Origin: Urechis unicinctus
Taxonomy: Eukaryota > Annelida > Polychaeta > Xenopneusta > Urechidae
DNA: 64,000 nucleotides
Assembly (NCBI GenBank): GCA_034190875.2
Contig: CM067358.1
Coordinates: 45,569,211 to 45,633,210, forward strand
Reading direction: 5' to 3'
A program made the translations under genes and the position numbers. The notes beneath the pieces are model-generated. The model ran no database searches. It saw only the letters and a list, made by a program, of their open reading frames with translations, and was not told the origin of the DNA. Below are positions 38,620 through 50,020 of the stretch, piece by piece (the stretch's first letter is position 1; each line of letters begins with the position of its first letter).

Positions 38620-39887
38620 TAAAGGGTTACCAAGTGTGACGTCACATCGCTGATGACAGTCCAAACTGGCTCCTTATTGACACATGTGCGCGGTAGCATT
38701 CTGGACATGTCTCGGAGGCAATATCTCCGTGACTCTGAATCGTATAGATCGTAAAACTTACATAGTTATTTACAGAATCAACTCGGCTTTAACATATCTT
38801 GAAACAATTTCAAGGACGAATTGCAAGGCGTCAAAAGCCCTTATCTTGTATAGCAGTTTTATAGGAACCTCCTGTTGTTGTTGTTGAGTCATTGTTGAGT
38901 CAGTCTGGCTGTTTTCGCACCTTTATGCGGGCGCAACGTGGGATCGGTGGGGATCACGACGAAATCACTTTGCAGCCCTTTACAAACTGAAACAGGGTAT
39001 CTGCAGTCGCTTAAGACCAGACACGGTCTGGCATAAATACGTAAATGCCGAACGTCGTGTCTTAACTTCCTTACACGTTCAAGGCGCGTGGCAATGTTTT
39101 GACGTTTAATGTCTTTATAAATTGGGCGCTGACAGCCGCAATCATCAATACAAATTATGACAATTGACGGACACATATCATCTGATAAATGCACGCTCGC
39201 CGATTTGCTACAAATAATGCGTGCAAATTCAATAAAGCATACGATCTTGCCAGAAAATCGCGAATATGCGGGAAATGAAATTGGTCGCCCAAAGACGAAT
39301 GTTTGGTCGATTATGACGCGCAAATCCCTACATCGCAGGCGCGCAAATAAAACGTGCGACCGGTAATTGAGAGCGCTGCATTAAATCAAGCGACTCTATA
39401 CAAAACTGATTCATTGCAGGTTATTTCATGGTCTATGAGCACGCCGCGGACAAAAGGTGCCATATTATATATGTTGTTACATATGCGGATTTGTTTATTC
39501 GAACAAGGTATTCAAAGTATATATTTTACCGTAATAACTCTGCAGCGAAATGGAAATATAGGAGAGTTTGACTGCATTCAACACACCATATCTTGGTCGT
39601 ATACTACAAGTTATGGATATTGTACAAGTTTATATGATGTTGGTAAAATGTTCCGCAGAAGAAATTCAATTTATATGATCAACGAGCTTGCAATAAGAAT
39701 TTATATGTGTTAGCGTGTGTAAAGAAGTCAGCTAGCGTTTAAATGCGCATCTTGTTACTTAACATATCTACTCGTATTTATAGCCCATTCTAAAGCAATC
39801 AAATACTGCCCATAAGTAATATTAACAGTATATCAACAAAGTTATGCGGGTTTTCTGAAATTTGCCTGATAAAGACACGTTGAAAAT

Positions 39888-39923
39888 GATTGCTGACAGA
39901 CACCATATGCATATGAGTTCTTC

Positions 39924-39989
<66 letters not shown>

Positions 39990-40016
39990 AATATATATAA
40001 ATATACATATACATAT

Positions 40017-40114
<98 letters not shown>

Positions 40115-40128
40115 GATTGCTGACAGAC
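39888..40128. repeat. (TA)n array flanked by 14-bp direct repeats, C1
   Basis: The array (about 39927-40113) sits between two copies of GATTGCTGACAGAC at 39888-39901 and 40115-40128. The same arrangement is kept in C2 (43656-43669 and 43889-43902). The flanking repeat predates the C duplication and could be a target duplication or a replication-slippage footprint. Confidence 0.9.
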
Positions 40129-41796
40129 GACATCTATATTTACATATATATAAATATATATATGTACATATATATTTGTATATATCGTACTTGGGATCCA
40201 CACTTTCGCTAAAAGAAATTCTATTCAAGCAACATTACAACCGACTATTAAAGGGGTGGGGATTTTTGTGTGTGTATATATGGGCACCAATGTGCAGCCG
40301 TAGGCAGTTGCAGAAAATATAGTCATGTGTTGAAGGATGACACTAAATGACATTGATCTGAGTACTTTGCGAGGCGAATACTGTGGGCCTTTATAAAGTA
40401 CATATGCGTTCATAGTATGGTTTGGTGCAGGTAATGGATGCAATCCCAATATAAGAAGCCATAGATAGTTTACTGCATTAATCAACAGTCATTGGGGTGC
40501 TGACAAATCGATGATTCTTTACCCAGCGATTTCAGATTATTTATTGTTTGCAGATAATATATTGATTGACAAGAAGCGTCTTTTCATAAGGCCACAGTGC
40601 AACAATCAAAAAGCAGTTTTCACATCTAATTACATATAGAGATGATGCACATGCTACAAAGCAAAAGAAAAATCGCGGCTTTTGTGGATACCAACTTTGC
40701 AAATCTATGTTTAGCAGTGATTTGTACGTTTATTTCCTGAAAGCAAATAAGGCGCCTTAATAGATAACTAGAATTATCATGGTGTATCGATGTAAATATA
40801 TTACAATATTCATGTTATAACGAATGTGGTAAAATAGAGTTGCCAGTTGCTCTGGTACCCTTTGCAATCGTACAGATAGACAGGTATACAACAAATATAT
40901 CTACCCACATGGTGCTACAGTGCGTGTCCCCATCACCGTAACGCATAAATCAGATTATCTGTCCGGCGAAATTCAACAATAGCGTGTAAATGCGGACTGC
41001 GATGTTGACGTAAACCACTGTGACGTCTTATCTGGTTGCAGAAGATTCCCGGCCCTCGGCGTAAACCATTTGCGACTTTTGTGAACATGGTATTGATTCT
41101 CTAATCTAAATTCTGCCTATATCAACGAAACAAGACAGAAAACGAATGCAACTGTAATGCAATGGGTCACGTTCCACTTTGCTCTAAACTCGATTTTCGT
41201 TCCTGTATAGCAAAGTAGTCATTTCTCACGTATTATCCGATCGTGGCATAAATCGAACAGCTGCTACAACTACCATCCGATGCAAATGTACAGCAAGAGC
41301 CAGTTACAAAAAAACATCATGTGCAAAAAGAATATATAATGGGGCTCCACAAAGAACCGAAGACCTGGATATTTGGTTGATATCATGGGAGCCGTTAAAA
41401 GTATCATCACGTAAGACATTCATCGGATGGAATGGCGCGATGGAAACAATGCTATAGATTGTTAACTTCATGGACCAAAAGTAATCTGGCTGCTGCCTGG
41501 GGATAACCATGTCAATCAGGCGGTTAACTGCTTCAAATAGAAGGCACACATTACAATGCTCCAGATGTCTGACTGCTATTGCAGTTGGTTGAGCAGACGG
41601 TTGATTAAAGCTGGGCCAATTTATCAGGCATCATGATCGAACGAGGGAAGAATATTTCATTCGACATTGCCCCACTCAAGCTTGGCCTTAGCTATTGTAG
41701 TATCGGCGTTTCGTATGCTTTAGGTGTCGAAATACCTTTCATGACATGGGGGCGAACCTCCAGCGAAACCACATTCCGATAAAAATATTGCTATAA

Positions 41797-41876
41797 ATAT
41801 ATATATAAAGTGATACATAATATATTATATATATATATATATATAAATATATATATATATATGTGTAATATATATA

Positions 41877-41907
<31 letters not shown>

Positions 41908-42233
41908 CATATATATCCAATGCATATATATACATATATATATATAAATATATATATATCTATATATATCATAATATATATATAGATATGCATAACATAT
42001 AGGTATATATGAATAAATACATATATATATATTCATATATACTTACATATATGTATATTTAATATATTATATAAATATATATATATCTCTATATATATAT
42101 CTTTGAGATGTATATATATATCTATATAGAGACGAGAGATATCTTAGATATAATCATATATATAATATATATATATATATATCATATATATATATATATA
42201 TCTCTATATATATCTCTATATATATATTATATA

Positions 42234-42266
<33 letters not shown>

Positions 42267-42273
42267 ATATATA

Positions 42274-42312
<39 letters not shown>

Positions 42313-42313
42313 A
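41797..42313. repeat. Compound (TA)n-rich array, C2
   Basis: This is the counterpart of 37327-38016. It is shorter, with different interruptions (GAGACGAGAGATATC near 42128), as expected for fast-evolving microsatellites. Confidence 0.98.
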
Positions 42314-43691
42314 TCAAGCCCGTCAATGTCTGTACTGTTAAATGGCCCCACGACATATTTCTAGCGGCATCAATATGTGCTAAAGGGTTATCAAGTGTGA
42401 CGTCACATCGCTGATGACAGTCCAAACTGGCTCCTTATTGACACATGTGCGCGGTAGCATTCTGGACATGTCTCGAAGGCAATATCTCCGAATCGTATGG
42501 ATCGTAAAACTTACCTAGTTATTTACAGAATCAACTCGGCTTTAACATATCTTGAAACAATTTCAAGGACGAAATACAAGGCGTCAAAAAACCTTATCTT
42601 GTATAGAAGTTTTATAGGGACCTCCTGTTGTTGGAGTCAGTCTGGCTGTTTTCGCACCTTTATGCGGGCGCAACGTGGGATCGGTGGGGATCATGACGAC
42701 ATCACTTTGCAGCCCTTTACAAACTGAAACAGGGTATCTGCAGTCGCTTAAGACCAGACAAGGTCTGGCATAAATACGTAAATGCCGAACGTCGCGTCTT
42801 AACTTCCTTACACGTTCAAAGCGCGTTGCCCCTCGCGCTACAGCTTTCATTAAGCCTGTCTAATTTTTGGACGTTTAATGTCTTTATAAATTGGGCGCTG
42901 ACAGCCGCAATCATCAATACAAATTATGACAATCGACGGACACAGATCACCTGATAAATGCACGCTCGCCAATTTGCAACAAATAATGCGTGCAAATTCG
43001 ATAAAGCATACGATCTTGCCAGAGAATTGCGAATATGCGGGAAATGAAATTGGTCGTCCAACGACGAATGTTTGGTCGATTATGACGCGCAAATCCCTGC
43101 TTCGCAGGCGCGCAAATAAAACGTGCAACCGGTAATTAAGAGCGCTGCATTAAATCATGCGACTCTATACAAAACTGATCCATTGCTGGTTATTTCATGG
43201 TCTATGAGCACGCCGCGGACAAAATGTGCCATATTATATATGTTGTTACATATGCGGGTTTGTTTATTCGAACAAGGCATTCAAAGAAATATTTCACCGT
43301 AATAACTCTGCAGCTTAATGGAAATATAGGAGAGTTTGACTGCATTCAATACACCATATCTTGGTCGTATACAACAAGTTATGGATATTGTACAAGTTTA
43401 TATGATGTTGGTAAAATGTTCCGCACAAGAAATTCAATTTATATGATCAACGAGCTTGCAATAAGAATTTATATGTGTTAGCGTGTGTAAAGAAGTTAGC
43501 TAGCGTTTAAATGCGCATCTTGTTACTGAACATATCTACTCGTATTTATAGCCCATTCTAAAGCAATCAAATACTGCCCATAAGTAATATTAACAGTACA
43601 TCAACAAAGTTATGCGGGTTTGCAGAAATTTGCCTCATAAAGACACGTTGAAAATGATTGCTGACAGACACCATATGCATATAAAGTTATC

Positions 43692-43888
<197 letters not shown>

Positions 43889-44829
43889 GATTGCTGACAG
43901 ACGACATCTATATTTACAGATATATAAATATATATATGTACATATATATTTGTATATATCGTACTTGGGATCCACACTTTCGCTAAAAGAAATTCTATTC
44001 AAGCAACACTACTAGGGGGGTGGGGATTTTTGTGTGTCTATATATGGGCACCAATTTGCAGCCGTAGGCAGTTGCAGAAAATATAGTCATGTGTCGCAGG
44101 ATGGCACTAAATGACAATGATCTGAGTACTTTGCGAGGCGAATACTGTGGGCCTTTATAAAGTACATATGCGTTCATAGTATGGTTTGGTGCAGATAATG
44201 GATGCAATCCCAATATAAGAAGCCATCGATAGTTTAGTTCATTGATCAACAGTCATTGGGGTGCTGACAAATCGATGATTCTTTACCCAGCGATTTCAGA
44301 TTATTTATTGTTTGCAGATAATATATTGATTGACAAGAAGGCCACAGTGCAACAATCAAAAAGCAGTTTTCACATCTAATTACATATAGAGATGTTGCAC
44401 ATGCTACAAAGCAAAAGAAAAATCGCGGCTTTTGTGGATACCAACTTTGCAAATCTATGTTTAGCAGTGATTTGTACGTTTATTTCCTGAAAGCAAATAA
44501 GGCGCCTTAATAGATAACTAGAATTATCATGGTGTATCGATGTAAATATATTACAATATTCATGTTATAACGAATGTGGTAAAATAGAGTTGCCAGTTGC
44601 TCTGGTACCCTTTGCAATCGTATAGATAGACAGGTATACAACAAATAGATCTACCCACATGGTGCTACAGTGCGTGTCCCCATCACCGTAACGCATACAT
44701 CAGATTATCTGTCCGGCGAAATTCAACAATACGTTTTGTCTGTCATGATTTACAAACCGATGTCTATGGTGTCTGTCTTGAAACATAACTAACAACGACA
44801 AATGTAGTCACACAAAATAAAATTAAACA

Positions 44830-44975
44830 GCTTTCAGAGATCAATGTAACAGTGGAAGCGATACTATGACGTGAAGATTTACTAATTGCGTTCTGTTCTT
44901 TGCAATCGCGGCTTATAAGATGGTGCTTTAGCTACCTCAAATCATACAAAACCGGCCTTATTTGGGTTATCTAAT
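44830..44975 (+). repeat. R3 repeat, diverged copy in unit U3
   Basis: Shared landmarks with the other R3 copies are AACAGTGGAAGCG, GTTCTGTTCTTTGCAATCGC and GATGGTGCTTTAGCTACCTCAAAT. This is the most diverged copy and its edges are uncertain. Confidence 0.5.
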
Positions 44976-45049
44976 GCAATATATATTGTAGCTAACAGCC
45001 AAGTTGAGCTTTTGCAGAAGGTCGCCATTGCTTTAGCATAAACTTTTGA

Positions 45050-45115
45050 GATCAACCCGTCTAGTTATTGGGATCAACCCGCCTCGTTATTGAGATCAAC
45101 TCGCCTCAACTCATT
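45050..45115 (+). repeat. 22-bp minisatellite, three copies
   Basis: Copies start at 45050, 45072 and 45094, each beginning GATCAAC(C/T)CG(T/C)CT and differing at a few bases. The third is degenerate. A plus frame of 83 codons (45068-45319) begins inside the array and has no recognisable family. Confidence 0.85.
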
Positions 45116-46004
45116 ATAGCTGGGCAGGTATATATTTCGATTGTGGTTGAGCAGGTAACAATACAGCGCCACCAATGCCTTGGCCAACTAACAATTATAC
45201 GTTGTTCGCTAGCTGAGCAATACATAATACCGGCAATGATAACAGTGGCCGTAACCACTGGTGATTTAGACAATCTAATTGAGATATATCGCCGGTTGGC
45301 AATTTATGACAATACATAACTCATTACTATTTCCAACAGATTGAATCAACTGGAATGAGAGAATAATGGATATAAGTAATCATATGCTGTTTTTTTCAGC
45401 ACCCAAACTAATTGAGCGAATTATTGCCTCCATGTACATTAACGTCAATGCAATAAACCAAACGTTTTTGCAACGAAAATCCTGATGCGAATTAATAACA
45501 TAAACTGTACTGTAGCATTCGTTGTTCTGAATTTGGGAATTTTGTACACAATTAAAGCATGATTTCGGGTTATACGGATATTTTGTGTGCAGCAAGTCAT
45601 CGAAGCACCGTGAATGTAAGCTTGATTGTGCGATGCTTTGGTTAGTAACACCCTTGTTGAATCTAGCTTCAACTACCGTGGTGTCATAAAATGTCTAACA
45701 CCTTACCAGGAGATGAAATTAGCGAATTGTTTCAAACGCTATGCAATTGGCCAATCCGCTCAAAAGAGAGACGCCAAGTAGAGAATCATTCATTGTATAA
45801 TACAACTTTCGCATTGCAAATCTAAGAGAACGTGTAATAGGCGGAATTGATTAACTCAAGCGAGCATATGAGGAAGGTATCTCGTTTCATTTATTATGGT
45901 ACCCTCGATTATTGATATAACTCCAATTATGAACGTGTACCTTTTATGTGTTCTCACAATCTATTAAATGGTGCTTCCAAGGTTATCAGACCAATCAGCA
46001 TAAT

Positions 46005-46195
46005 CATGGGCTTACCTATCCTCTCTTATCAATATGTCTATTGTACGAACGCAGCGCTGATTATAATCGGGCAAATGGTTACACGAACAATGATATGGGT
46101 GGCACTATCAATGGTCGACTGGTATGCCACAATCGACATTGCTGCATCCACAGTGTAGTTTTCAGGAACAAATCCCAATAATTACCACATTTTTA
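46005..46195 (+). repeat. R6 repeat, copy in unit U3
   Basis: It is the partner of 35035-35226. A plus frame across it (ending 46158) is hydrophobic (RPISIIMGLPILSYQYVYC, IDIAASTV then stop), but only the IDIAAS-V part is shared with the partner copy. Confidence 0.6.
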
Positions 46196-47505
46196 GAACT
46201 GAAACTAGAATATACCGTCACATATCATCAGTGTTTTGCGGGTTCCTGTGGGGCGAGTATTGTGTAAACATTTTTGACTCACAATGCGACGAATCAGGCG
46301 ACATTTCGTGACATCCACAAGTCTTCACCAACATATGTTACATACCCTTCCTCCTTCTACAGACCAACAAGGTCACAAGTATACATATTTTGAGATTCCG
46401 TTCTCACAGATAGCACATTGGTATTGAAATTAATTGTCTCAATCGGTTTATATATCCTGTTAATGGCTTGTTCAGGATAATAATTCATCCATCGGTTTTT
46501 TAGACCCATCTATGCGACCGTCATGAGGTGGCCGTAACCTTTATTGATTTACGCAATGCTAATGATTAATGCCTCCATGGCACGAATCGTGATATGAGGT
46601 AAGAATAACAGACGGATTGGATTTTACATGAAGGAAATTTGAAATGCTGCCTGTGTACTAACCAGTTTCAAATCCCCTATTATCGATCAATACAATATGT
46701 ATATTGTCCGTTCCCATGGGCGAAGAAAAATGATATGACCCCATTTATTGGCATCTATTGGCGGAAGGTAATTAATAAACGAATTGGTGTTACCTAAATC
46801 AAATCTTGGTGTATTTATTTGCAGCGTAATGTTAAAATTCATCCTGGCGTTGTTTTTAGTCAATAATATATGACATTTGATGCTGGGGTTTCAGCAGCGA
46901 GGTGGTAGTAATACTTGGATAGATCACCGTACGTGTTAATGCCCATTTAGAGCAAATCCTATCATTTTGACAGCTAAGAAGTAGTAAACTGTTATTTGGA
47001 TTTACTGTCAATTACTAGCTCTACAGATCCACGCTATCAATTCTGACAAGAAGTTTTCTGTTTTTTTTAAAAGTTGCATTATAATCCTATCTTTCATTCA
47101 ATGGATATAAATGGATTATGGTATATCGTCCCCATTACTGTCTTACTACCTTAATATTTGTATAATTCCAAACAGAAAATAATATACTGCCCTATTCTAC
47201 CCTTATGATAAAATCAGCCGGTAATTTAATTGTAGATGCAAGGTAAGTCACTAAATACAGATACAATGATATCATTGGTATGTCTGCCTGACAGGTACAA
47301 CGGCTCTTTATCGACAAATACATTTGATATTGAAGCACATCGTCAATGGGTGGATATCCTCTAGAATGTTCTGTTTGCAAATATGTTTTCGCCTGGTGGA
47401 TCTTATAAAGAAAATAGCCATTGAATATATATGTCATGAATAAGTCAAATCTGAGAGAGGACGCTTGCGCTCAGCCACATCCCTCAAAATAATTGACATT
47501 TAAAA
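46195..47505. other. No gene seen
   Basis: AT-rich single-copy sequence between R6 and R1. I found no repeat partner, splice-framed exon or structural RNA here. Confidence 0.5.
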
Positions 47506-47672
47506 TTCATATTACAGTCAACTCATATCCATGTATCTAATGCCTCGGCTCTAGCAAAACATAACCTAATAAACTAATTGCTTCTCAGGTACATGTCAAA
47601 TAGGCATTAAGTTGTCTAGACTGATTTACTTAAAGTGATACATTTTCTACAGCCATATAAATATACATAACA
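47505..47672 (+). repeat. R1 repeat, copy in unit U3
   Basis: It shares TATCTAATGCCTCGGCTC, AATTGCTTCTCAGGTACATGTCAAATAGGCATTAA and ACATTTTCTACAGCCATATAA with the other R1 copies. It ends before the GATCACAGTG block. Confidence 0.75.
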
Positions 47673-47804
47673 CAATAAAAAAAGATACGGCATAATAATA
47701 TGTGGAGCAAAACAAAATATTCCCTCAAACATTGATGCATTTTTTATAATATAGACGAAACAGTCGGCCATATTGATGCGTTAACCAATGACATCTAGTC
47801 ACAA

Positions 47805-48137
47805 TTATTGGAACAAAGAATTCTGGGAAACGGGCACGTTTTGCATAATTAAGTGGCGACCGTTATGAGCCGTTATAATATGCAAGGCATGTCTAAATGA
47901 GCTGGACCATAACATGCCTTGAAAAACGGAATGTATAATTGCATCACTTAGAGCTCTTCTATTACCACGACAATATACCAACAAATCTGAAGCTGCTCTA
48001 TCAAAAGCTTCTGGGTTCTGGGAAGTTTGCACGATGTTACCTAAGTGATGCATGAGTATTTCAACAGAAGACAGATATCGTCCAAAACGTGATTGATTCA
48101 ATGTATGGCTCTATCCGCCCAACGTTATGGCTGTCGT
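47805..48137 (-). CDS. Exon-like minus frame, helical, unassigned
   Basis: The frame is open from a TAA just above 48137 to a stop at 47805, about 110 codons. It reads RWADRAIHLNQSRFGRYLSS, VEILMHHLGNIVQTSQNPEA, FDRAASDLLVYCRGNRRALS, DAIIHSVFQ... The composition is protein-like: alternating amphipathic helices and few Cys or Tyr. It resembles helical-repeat folds in general, but I do not recognise a family. No good start codon precedes it, so it would be an internal or terminal exon. There is no second copy to test conservation. Confidence 0.3.
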
Positions 48138-48140
48138 TGT

Positions 48141-48180
48141 CACGTGGGCCGTAATATGGGCAATTCGATATATATAAAGG
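48141..48180 (+). promoter_or_regulatory. Possible core promoter (CACGTG plus TATATATAAAGG)
   Basis: A CACGTG palindrome at 48141-48146 is followed by GATATATATAAAGG at 48167-48180, a strong match to a eukaryotic TATA box. It lies about 30-40 bp upstream of the plus-strand open frame at 48212-48445. In AT-rich DNA such motifs are not rare. Confidence 0.3.
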
Positions 48181-48211
48181 AAATACAACTCACTCAGGCA
48201 GCCCTTCTGAT

Positions 48212-48445
48212 TTGAACAACGTGGATTGGCTCTCCGATATCATTATTTGTTGCCATGGAGAGTTCAAGTCTATGTCCAATTGTGCAATCACCTGCATCTA
48301 TCGTCTAGGTAAATTGACCGGGAATACTCAATTTCCCCCACACACCCTGAAGCACACATGGTATCAGGCAGTTGACATTGTCATCACAGCACTGTACTCA
48401 GTGATAAATTTGAACAGTTACCTCTGGCAATCGCTTCAAGCATGA
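48212..48445 (+). CDS. Open frame downstream of the TATA-like motif
   Basis: A 77-codon plus frame reads NNVDWLSDIIICCHGEFKSM, SNCAITCIYRLGKLTGNTQF, ...WYQAVDIVITALYSVINLNS, to a TGA. Its first ATG is at 48272; the frame before that lacks one. A GTAAAT after CTAG at about 48310 could be a donor, so only part might be exon. Function is not recognised. The position just after a TATA-like box and divergent to the frame at 47805-48137 is its main support. Confidence 0.2.
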   Translation: MNNVDWLSDIIICCHGEFKSMSNCAITCIYRLGKLTGNTQFPPHTLKHTWYQAVDIVITALYSVINLNSYLWQSLQA

Positions 48446-49480
48446 CAATAAGCATGCATTGAGTCAACTCAACACGCTGTTACATCGATATTATATCTGA
48501 CCAAATTAAATTGTGACAACACATTTACCCATCATCATAACATGCTCCACTCAGTCATCAAATTTATGGAGTAACCCCCTACAGCCGACATAAATCATAA
48601 ACCTCAGCTTCCCAGAATTACGACTGACCTATGTGTCACCAACACATTCCCCCTCTCCTCATGTATAACCCATATCCTATGCCTATCTTTCCCAAGCAAC
48701 GCCCGACGGTCCGAACAACTTCCGAGCCCTTACTGACCAGGCTACTGCATGTCCCATGGAAATTGAGATAGCGTCCCTAAGTCGTTGGGGGAATCACTTT
48801 TACATTTTACAAAAAAAGAAATCGTGAATAATGGTATACCCCAAGACTGTTTATGTTGCCGTCTCATAACATTCCAATATCAACACTCATATCAATAATA
48901 TATTATTTTCCAAATTTCGGACTGTCATAGATTTGCTCATTAGACGCACATATCGCTCCATATGAACATCTAGTTACGATATATCCATTACGAATTCATC
49001 CCGAAAGTTCTCTTGTTGGCAATGGGTAGCTGCGCGATAACCTACATATTTTCGCGGTAAATGGCTTCAATTGCTTTTGTACATTATATTTGAGTATCAC
49101 ATTGCTCTCAGCACAATCAAAAACATTAAATCGGAACAGTCTCTAGTTGACAAAGACCAAATAACTTAGTCTGATATGGTGAATATTGCTGTTGTGGGAA
49201 ACGTTACACAATCCAAATTAAGCCCCAGGTCTTTGCAAAAGTTCAGACAATAACTTCGGTGAAATAAAAGGTTTATGTCTGATAAACCACGTAGAAGGAG
49301 GCCCTAAAACCTGGTACTTCGGCATTTATGGCAATAGCGTTAATAACAGCAAGTACGACTATCATTCGCTGTATCATTAACTATAACAAAAGACATTTCA
49401 AAGAGGCAGTCTCCAGATTTGCATCCGAATGTCCACTTTACCTTCCGCGTAAATATTAGACACGTGGTATTCTGCAGGGA
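48446..49480. other. No gene seen
   Basis: AT-rich sequence with a mildly C-rich plus strand near 48.55-48.75 kb. No repeat partner or coding frame was supported. Confidence 0.5.
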
Positions 49481-50020
49481 ATTTATAGTTCATGCATTAA
49501 TTCATGGGGCTCGCCATTGTGGAGACATAGGTTAAAGTTGACCTATAGAGCACATTCGGATGAATAAGTAATCCGCTTACTTGCAAAAGCGCGTAGTGCA
49601 CCCCAAGGCTTTTAGTCAAAAGACCGTCGTAATTTAGTTATCACTTCTTGGCCATGTCAGCCAGTGATAAAAGCAGCCATAAAGGAAGATTTTATTGTTT
49701 TTCACGGCAACAGCGGCGACTGCTACATATCTGGACCTCACTCAGCATCTGCCATATATGCTTACAGGCAGTGGGATAACAGGCTTCAGGCGAAGCTGAA
49801 CCTTGATGACAGTGATAGGGCCAAGACGCGTAATGATCGATAGACCAGTTCTTGGTCTGTGTATAGTTTCTCAATCGTCGAGACGCAAGCACATTTTGTT
49901 TATACCAGTTCCTGTGCTATCAGAGCTATCGACCCTGCAGTAATGCGTTTTTAATACAGTATGCGACGGGTCCTGTTCTATAAGTTCTCTCATCAGTCCA
50001 TCAGGGTGGCTGATATTACG
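49481..50020. repeat. R9 element copy 1 (module in one orientation)
   Basis: The left part (49481-49828) matches 52950-53305 in direct orientation, from ATTTATAGTTCATGCATTA onward through TAAGTAAT(C/T)CGCTTACTTGCA and ATGCTTACAGGCAGT. The right module (49829-50020) matches the reverse complement of 53306-53498. In this copy the module is bounded by CGTAAT at 49829-49834 and ATTACG at 50015-50020. No coding frame is shared between copies. Confidence 0.9.

Larger units (their letters stand above)
36519..40981. repeat. Second tandem duplication, copy C1
   Basis: A 4.46-kb unit repeated head to tail with C2 (40982-44731). The unit begins at TGTAAATGCGGACTG and ends at GGCGAAATTCAACAAT, and the end of C1 abuts the start of C2. 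Similarity is high apart from (TA)n length and a few indels. C1 holds 494 bp (38126-38619) and a short CGTCTTTTCATAAG-type piece near 40577 that C2 lacks. No convincing gene is present. Confidence 0.95.

Noticed and set aside
38580-38650. tRNA-like sequence around GGGATGTGAACTCACATTTGGCAGGTCG
   Set aside because: I could not fold acceptor, D and anticodon arms around it on either strand.
38889-39323. 144-codon minus frame opposite the 69-codon plus frame
   Set aside because: It is broken into two frames in C2 (42584-42850 and 42850-43128) and has no recognisable domain.
39157-39366. Tc1/mariner-type helix-turn-helix (GRPKTNVWSIMTRK)
   Set aside because: The likeness is a few residues only. 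No DDE motifs or terminal inverted repeats are near.
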